Below, in pieces: positions 45,501-54,500 of a stretch of 64,000 nucleotides of DNA (its first letter is position 1; every line of letters begins with the position of its first letter). The notes beneath the pieces are model-generated. The model worked only from the letters and a program-made list of their open reading frames with translations. It was not told the origin of the DNA and made no database searches. A program made the position numbers and the translations under genes. Source of the stretch: Tomocerus qinae. Its lineage: Eukaryota; Arthropoda; Collembola; Entomobryomorpha; Tomoceridae. The stretch spans positions 10,510,513-10,574,512 of the forward strand of contig CM034547.1 of assembly GCA_020055645.1 (NCBI GenBank). Reading direction: 5' to 3'.

Positions 45501-48500
45501 AAATTGTAAAATGACGGAAAGACGGTATTTTCATAGCGTGAAAAGTATCGCTTGCAAGTCCAAGCGTCTGACAAAGGACAAGAGTTATTGACGGCGATAG
45601 TCGACGTGGAGCTGGATGTGGTCGATCGGTATGCCCCTATTTTCTATTTTTACTCAATTCATATTTTTGGAGAAAATTCTTCATGATTTTTGTGCAAAAT
45701 GGAGGAAAATTCTCATTTACCTTTGCAACAACAGATGTTAATCCTTTTTTGTGAATAACATTTTTCAATGACACACTACAAAGTCATCAGTTGATGTTGA
45801 TGGTTGTTATCCATTTTTTTCATGGACCAATTGACCAATCTGTATTGTCATTCAATATATTTTTGTTTCTATATTTCAGAAACGTCCATTTTTTAAATTA
45901 CATTTTAAATATTTTTGAAAACAAAAACTTTTTACGTGGTAAAATAAGTATTGTAAATTGTAATTCTATAGTCTCAAGCGGATTTTCTCTTTTAGAGTTC
46001 TTCCATAATCATAGTTTGATAGTATTTCAACGATTCGTCGATTTCAAATGATTCTGTTGTTGCATTAATTTTTATACCCTTTCCTACTCACCGTAATATA
46101 GGAATAATAAACCGCCTATATGGGACTCTGCAACTTACGGACCACAATTCATCAAAGAAAATGTCACAGTTGGTACTGTTGTGACATCAGTGAAAGCAGG
46201 GTATGTCTCATCAAATACTTCTTCAATTTTACCAAATTATATCCCAAAACTAATACACTTTCTCAATATGGAAAGCTTCATATTGAAGTGTGTTGACTTA
46301 CTCTGTGCCTTTTACTAAAGCAGCTGAAAAACTAACCCTATAATACACGAAAGTCCTAACAACGATATAGCAAAAATGCACTGTTTTGTCAAAATTCGCA
46401 ACAACTTGCCATTATGTGTGTACATAATACTTCTATTTCGTAACAACAATTACCCAACCCATTTAAGGGGAAATAAATATGCACCCGCACATTTAGTTCG
46501 TATTTCGTATTGGTGACTGGTTTGCACATGTATCATCACGTACAAATACTTAACATTCTAAATGTAATTTAATTAAGTAGCACCTCTCATTTCCTCCAAA
46601 TTATTGTGTAGCTTGTTGTACTGGTGTTGGTATTCACATCCACAACACAGATAATTAATAGCCAGGTAATTTGCACAAAGTATCGTAATGTTGTTGCACC
46701 AGCAAAGCTGAGTTTCTTCTGCAAGGGAAAACGTTCTTACATCTGTACTGGTCTAAATCGTTTGTGTAAATATAGAACATTTATATACTTAGGTGATTTA
46801 ACAGTTTCGTCAATCATCCTACGCTTCAGCAATATGATACATTATGCATTGTAAATGAATTATGTCATCACTCTTTGAATGACAATCTTAATTTTGTGAA
46901 TTGAATAATGACTCAATGCCGAAAGAGAGATGACTTGAAGAAACTGTGAAGCAATGACTTATTAACATTGTAATTTGTAATATTGAATGGTGGGGTATAC
47001 TAAAGGCCATAATACAGTTTATTAAAGATTCCTGTAGGCTTGAATCAAAAAAAATTACGATTAATAGGTATCGGCAGAATTAATTTAAGCTCCATTTATA
47101 TGCGTAATTTATCACGAAGTCTTGCCGCTCAACCTGAAAATAAACTATAATATTAACTAGGAAGAGTAAAGGACCAAATCTGATTTCCGCGGTGACCCCG
47201 GCCCCACAGCCATAAAATTTGAATATAAATTAGATCAGGGGGACTCGGCCCCAGATATTTCAATAGTGACGTCATATTTTCAAAATTCTGAGCTATAGCA
47301 ACACGATTTTTGATTTTATGTGACTATAGAAATGGGTAACGACAAGGGACGAACTTGCTTGGTGTACACATACTATACCAATGTGTTTCGAGCATAACTA
47401 TGACAGTCCCTCCCCCTTTAGGTGATGTCAATAGAATGTTTTGCTCTTTCTGCAGCCAGTTTGAACAGGAAAACTGTGTGCATGCCCATGGAAGATCAGC
47501 GGCTGTATCCATGACCACGGACTTTTTCTCAGCTAAAAGCAAACTGAATGCACCCACTCCTCAAACTGGCTGCAGAAAGATGCTGAGATTGCAAGGATAG
47601 TATAGGGGAAGGTTCGGACACTAGCTGTTATTTTTATCGCCAAGGGCAGACATGGCATTTATTTCATTTTTCAGGAAATATTTCTTGAAAAGTGAAATAT
47701 TTGAAATATTTCGCGAAAAATGAAATAAATGAAATTTTTGAAATAAATGAAATAAATTAAACGCGCATGTGTATAGACATGCGCAGTTAATTTATTTCAC
47801 TTGAAATAAATTGAAATAAATTGAAATAAATGCCATGTACCCTATTTATTTCATTTATTTCAAATATTTCATTTTTCAAGGAAAGCGTAAGTGAAATATT
47901 TCGCGAAATATTTCAAAAATTTCACCTATTTATTTCAAGCGAAATATTTCAAGTGCCATGTCTGGCCAAGGGTTACCCGGTGTCAACCCCGAGGAGAGTA
48001 GTCCGTAATTTCCATGTAAACCCCCTAAGTATGACTTCCGGTGACCTCACTCGAAGCCTATCAATCCCATGTAATGTTCCCACAAACTCCACCCACTTTT
48101 CAGTTGCATAGGTGATGTCCACAGGTTGCTGAGATTGGTTATTGGCATTACCCAAGAAGCATAAACTGTAAAAGGAGTGTCCAGTAGCGAATTTTGCTAT
48201 TTAGATTTCTGAAGATTTATAAGGGATTTTTTCTGAGAAAAGTCCCTTATCTGATCTGACCTTTGCTACAATGCTTCAACACTGATTATCCCACTCCCCC
48301 ACTCCAGCATTCAAGTAATCGTTCTGCATTTATTGCGTTTCCAACTACATAGCAACCACACAAAGTTGGATATTTAGGGATAAAATTAGTGAAACATGTC
48401 CCTAATAAACTTTCAAAATCCCTTACGGGAAGTTATCTATTGGACCCTCCTTATACAGTTTATACTTCTTGGCATTACGTAACATACATTGCCAAGATGC

Positions 48501-51500
48501 GTCGATTTTGTTATTCTAATAACGCATTTTATATCAACACCATTACAAGGTGAAAACATAGAAGGCGTTTTTCCCGATTTTTGCACCCAATTCATATTCC
48601 ACTTACTACCACAGGAAGTACATAGATACCCCACCCAACCAAATAATCATTGTTACTTGGTCTTAGGTGCTTACATCTCTGTGACATCATAGGTAGAATT
48701 CCAATCGGGTGCAAAATCGGGAAATATCACTCTATGCCTTCACCTCAAGGCTAGTAGAAGTAAAATAGGTTTGGAACATAGAAGGAATTCTCTTGTACTG
48801 TCCTTTAAGAAATCACTTGCTGGCCAACAAAACATTTATCTGACCTAAACACAGCAAGTGAAAATAAATACGCTGTATACGAATCCACTCGTACCAAATA
48901 TTAGTTCATCAATAGTACCAGCTTTTTGCGGGTAATAAATATTACATAAAATTCGAATTTTCACAATTTAATCCGAAAACTCGGATATTATGTAATGTTT
49001 ATTATCCGAATAAGCGGGTATTATTGGTGATATAATATTTGGTGGAAGCGTATTTATTTCCACTTGTTATGTTGAGGTCGGACAAATGTTTTGTTGGCCA
49101 GCGGGTGATTTCTAAAAGCCTCCTATGTTTTGGAATTCCCAGGCACTTCTGAATTTTTTTGCATGTAAACTGATTTATGACGTCACACGGTGACTTTCAT
49201 ATACATTTGCATGGGGCATCACCATAGTGAAAGTGCATGTCAAAAAATTAAAATAATTTTGTCTAAAATATTTTTCTGCCCCATGGAAATGTATAGGAAA
49301 TGTCGCTGTGTGCCGTCACAAATCGGCTACATTACCAAAAAATCGAATGAAATGTCAACGTGGGTAAAATGGGGGGTGGGCACACACACATACATAAATA
49401 CCCCCGGAAATTATAATATAGTATAGAAATGTCAACATGGGTAAAATGGGGGAGGGTGGGCACACACACATACCTAAATACCCCCGGAAATTATAACATA
49501 GTATAGATGTTGACACAAACAACCGATAAAGGATTGTTGCATATTAGATGTCCATAGTTACCATCATAGAGAACCTTATCAGATATGACGTCATACTCTA
49601 TGGTAGCAAGAAAAGTAGCATAAAAATCGAAAAACGTTCTTCCGGTTGCCGAAACGTAAAAAGTAGGAGGTGCAGCACGCTGGATTTTACATATGTTGTG
49701 CTCAAATATTTGATCGATTATGTCCCCGAATTTCATCTCTTTTGGAGTTTGCAGTATACCGTTTTTATATCAAATTCTGTAAGAGATTTTTATTTCCCTA
49801 TTAATTACATGGAAAAACTGTGCCTACACAATAATTAATATCTCTCGTTTGGGTGGGTGCAGCACTCTGGTTCTTGCATGCTTTGAAAATAAGGAATTAA
49901 ATCTACACCTCAGCAAAATTTCAACTTCATATTCCTTTGCAGTCCCTATTTTAAGATAGGGCCGAATATTACACAAAAATGTGGATTTCGTCCTTTATTG
50001 GTAAATAGTTTACTAAGTCGTAGCGAGTAAATTTCATAATGCTGTTAGCAATAATGTTAGGCTTATACTTATTATGAGTTATAGGATGTAAGTAATATGT
50101 GAAGTTGTATTGTAAGTGCAAAAGTATATGAGTATGTATTAATGTAATTTTGACTGATTTAAATTGGTGGCTCACAGCGAGAGTCCTACAAGTTGGAAGC
50201 GATAGCTCAAGACAAAGGCTTCCCTGGTCTCTCCAGGACCGTCGAAGTTCAGATCGATGTAGTTGATCGAGCTAACAATCCGTATGACTTATCAATGCTT
50301 TCCATATCAATATTCATTCTGTTATCAAAGAGAAAAAAAAGATTTTTCATGATTTTTTCTTCTAATGAATTTAATTTATTGTCTTATTGTATTTAAAGAA
50401 TTGTTATACTTGCCAATAGTGCTCATCCTGTCTTGAAGGATGGCACATTTAATTACGCAATGTAAAAAATCAGCTTTTTAACGCTTGTTTCTATTTTGAA
50501 CGGAAACTATAGGCCAGTTTGGGATGCAGTGATCTATGGGCCGGTGCACGTGAAGGAAAACATGCCAGTTGGGGCTAAAGTTATTTCAGTTAAAGCCAGG
50601 TCGGTTCTCAGTTCACTTGGACACTCCAGGGTGTCCTTTTTCTAATGACAAACCAAAAGCACGCTGCCTGCCATATATAAATACATAGACAAGAAATTAT
50701 AGACTGCTACTACTTATCTGTACACTTTAGTAAATCATGAGGCATGATTTTGACTTGACTTAGACTTGACCCCGACCCAAAAACTAACTTGGACTCTGTA
50801 GGTAGCATTTACTGTAGTCAGATATGCAGGCAACCTAATACTCATCAAATGACGTTCTTATACGATATAAATACACTGACTTTGATTCCTATTCTTACTA
50901 ATGTCAAACCCATACTGTTATGCTATATACTAAGGACAATGCACGTCTCCTGTCCACAGGGAGTCTTTCCACCACGTAATAAGAAATGCTAACTTGAATT
51001 TGAGGATTTGACGTTGACCCATTCTCTTACGGTTCTTTCCGTACCAAAAATTGTATCAGAATAATATCAAATCATACTGTTAATATACTAATATTTATAA
51101 TACAGTCGTATACTTTCATTTATCCTTATATTGAAAACAGCGAATCTTATTTGGCAAAACGAATAATGATGTGTTTTTGAATTTCAATCAGCAATCCCTT
51201 AGGTGGTTTTGAATGATCATATATTTATTTAGCCATGGAATTAGATTGACTTTTGACATTGAAATAAGTGTAAGGTGCTTACATGGTTTATATAACCTGT
51301 CTACTTATACAGGGATTTATATGTATAGACTTGACCTTTGAATTTTCAATCTTTTCGCTCAACTCCCATGAGTGTAGATAGCATTTCCATTTGAAAACTG
51401 CAACTGTAGTTGACTGGTACACAATGGTATTCTCATAGGGACTGACTTAGTAGTGCAGACAAATAGAAATGCATTCATAACGACTATTCCTGACGAGACT

Positions 51501-54500
51501 TTGTGAATGACATGAGGAATTGTTTGCCGTGGTCGTGCGTGATTGTCGATTGTGCTGTTCTGTCCTGCTCTGCTATACTCGGGCCAACATATAAATGATT
51601 GCTCTTTTCTCTGCAGTCGATCATATTTGAATTTTGGATCGCATTTTGAAGTTTTGAATTGACATGGAAAGGAATTTTGAACTTGAGAACAGTCCAGGCG
51701 TGAATTTTGATAAGAGAGCCGGACTCACTCAATATAGAAAGTAGTAGAGAATTTTTGTGTATGTCTGTAGTGTTTATTTATGTTAGCATCACTTTTTAGC
51801 AATTTAAATAGGATTCATAGGTACGTAGCGTAGTAGTCAAGTAGCATACAAAATCGTCTTGCATCTGGTTCAATTTAAAATTATAATTTCTTGTAGCTTA
51901 TATTAATACATAGTTGAAGTCTTGAAGAATTGTAGCAAAAAGGAATGGCTGACTGCTGATATAACATAAACGCGTAAGAATTTTTGAAATCGCGTAAGAA
52001 ACTTGGTTGAACTGCCAACTGCCTGTACTATTTTTGTGTATATAGTTGGATTTTAACTAACAAGAGAACGTTAATTAGGTACTATACTTACTAATTTAGT
52101 TTAAACTATAAGCTATCAATAATGTAGTTTGATAATTGCATTAGTTTATACTAAGTACTAGAACTGTAGTGTAAATCTTGGCTTGTGTGAACGTAGTACC
52201 TGTGTACCTTTTGAGTAGTAATATAGAGTCTTCTAAACTAGTTGTACTTACTTAACTACTGTTGGTGAAGTGACAATGTCTTCTGTGATGTATAACTGTA
52301 ATGGAGTATTAGTGTAGTGAAGTTGATATCTCTATGTAATGTTATATGTAATGGACTCTGTTAAATGTTAGAGAATGATGAGGATGACAACGTGATAAAT
52401 TAGAGGAGATAAATGTGATGTAGAGTTTTGAACGAGCGGATGTTATGCAAGATGCAAGCTTTATTACCAAAAGGCTCTGTTTTGGACGAGTCACGAGTGT
52501 GTATTATATTGTATCTGTAGGTTACATTGCATTTCATCCGTTCTTCGTGTGGATGGAGGCTTCAATTGAATCCTCATAGGTTTTTAGTGGGTTGACTTGT
52601 TCGGAGAGAGACATTATGGGTTTGTCTGCAGTTTAGTGTGTGTATGTGAAAGTATATGGATGCATGTCTCTCTCTGTACTCATCTGATAAGAACTTAATG
52701 GTTTTCCTTCTCCCTCTCATCTGCTCTAAAAGCTAAATTTCATTCCATCCAGTACAAATATCTATTCTGGAATGATATCACTCCAACTTGGAGTCATTAA
52801 TTACTTCGTATGCCCTTTATGGGCTTGCGAACATCAGCACATTCCTATTTACAGCTCATAAAATCTCTCTGCCCAAGAACTCGAATGCCAAGAGTATGCC
52901 TATATTTTCAGGACTGCTCCAACATAATACACGCAGCTAAGAACGCACCTGCTTTCCCTTTTTTCTGTACAGAACAGAACAAAAAGACAGAAGTGAACTA
53001 AAGCTAAGAAAATTTTAGTAAGGACTCTTTGACTTTCCAGAGCGAGAGAAAGGGAAGACCATTATTTTCCTGATGAAATGAATTGCATGTTACTTTTTGT
53101 GAGTTGACCACTTGCGTAAAAACGGTCTTACATATTTTTGAAAGACCAGCAGGCCCTTTATGTGTAAGTAATGTTCGTAACAGACAAAGTAATAGTCGTG
53201 CAAGAATATTTTTAGTGTAGTAGATCTTAGATAGTACTTAAGTTCACTGACTTTAGTTGATTTACAAATGGTTTTTGGAGTGTATATAGTATTATGTACT
53301 TGTAATAGTTTTGTATTTTTAGTAGAGTAGTAATAGTGATGAAGAACTTAGCGAAATCTCAGTGCATGGGTTTTTGGAATTTTGACAGAAAACAAGTTTT
53401 GCGATTTTTGGCAATTTTTGAAAGCTCCCTTGAAATCTGCAGTTTCATGAGGAAGCTAAACAAACGCCCTGCGATGCGCTACAATGCAACGAATGTTATG
53501 ATTTAATTTTTATCTTGAGTAAAATAATTATGTATGAAGTGTCGTATGTATGTCGCGTGATGATATATTATGGCTTTTAACTACCTACTGCTCTGGTTTT
53601 TGAGGTGGATGACTAACTTTGACTCTTAGTGAAAATGTGTGTGTGATGTTTTGCTCAACATTAAGTAAAAGTACCAAAATATTTTCTCGGCCTGACGTCC
53701 ACAATACTAAAAACTTTTGATGCTAAGCAAGAAAATCCGAACTAAGCGGAGAAAGCATTTTCACTTGACTTTTCTATTTCACTTTCAACTACAGAACTGA
53801 CTGGGATATTAAATTCAATGTAATTTCCCCAGTGACAACCCTTTAGCTCCTCGTGTCACTCAAATTACAAGTACTGACTTTACTTATTGCATTTTTCAAA
53901 TGCGCCTTTCATGTCTTGGTTAATAAAATTTCAACTCGTTCCCCTCACTTGTCCCTACTTGTCATTGCTTTACATATTTACTATTTATACGTGCTCTCTC
54001 TACCAAACACTGGATGTGAATTTTATAAAGTACGGATTTTCTTGGCCGGGGATTCCTTAGTCTCTTTTAACATGACATCTTATGTCATTCCAATTGATTT
54101 TTGGCTATTTTTATCTATATAAATAGCAGAAAAACCTCTGTATGTCTTTCTGAATACCTCTACTGTATTTAGTAAATGCTTTGAAAAATGCTTTATTGTG
54201 TGTCTGGTATGTATGCTGAAAATAAGGATTGACAAGTGAACGAATGCTTAAAAAATTGAAAACCTGATTTGATCTCGTAAGTTTTAATATGAATGTAAAA
54301 ATGATATAGCTCTGGCATTGATGGAAACCCGACTGTTTTCTACCGTCTTATCCGTGGTTCCACTGCCCAAACCAACAAATATGACACATTCTACCTTCAA
54401 CAAAGACAGGACAATGGCTACACCTGGGCTGACATTAAAGTTAATCACCCTCTTGATTTCGAAACCAACAAGGAATACAACCTCACCATTCGAGTTGAAG

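Larger units (their letters stand above)
46201..50177 (+). other. Intron between cassettes a and b, 4.0 kb, filled with foldback repeats
   Basis: The left part (46201 to about 47150) and the last 200 bases are ordinary AT-rich intron. About 47160-49960 looks different: higher GC, runs of CCCC and GGGG, and at least six inverted-repeat units plus tandem and degenerate direct repeats, annotated separately. No transposase or other protein is recognisable. A transcript using cassette b must remove all of this RNA, much of which can fold on itself. Confidence 0.8.

Noticed and set aside
47324..48155. Open frames on both strands across the foldback nest
   Set aside because: They follow the inverted repeats and are not conserved transposase segments; no catalytic motif was seen.
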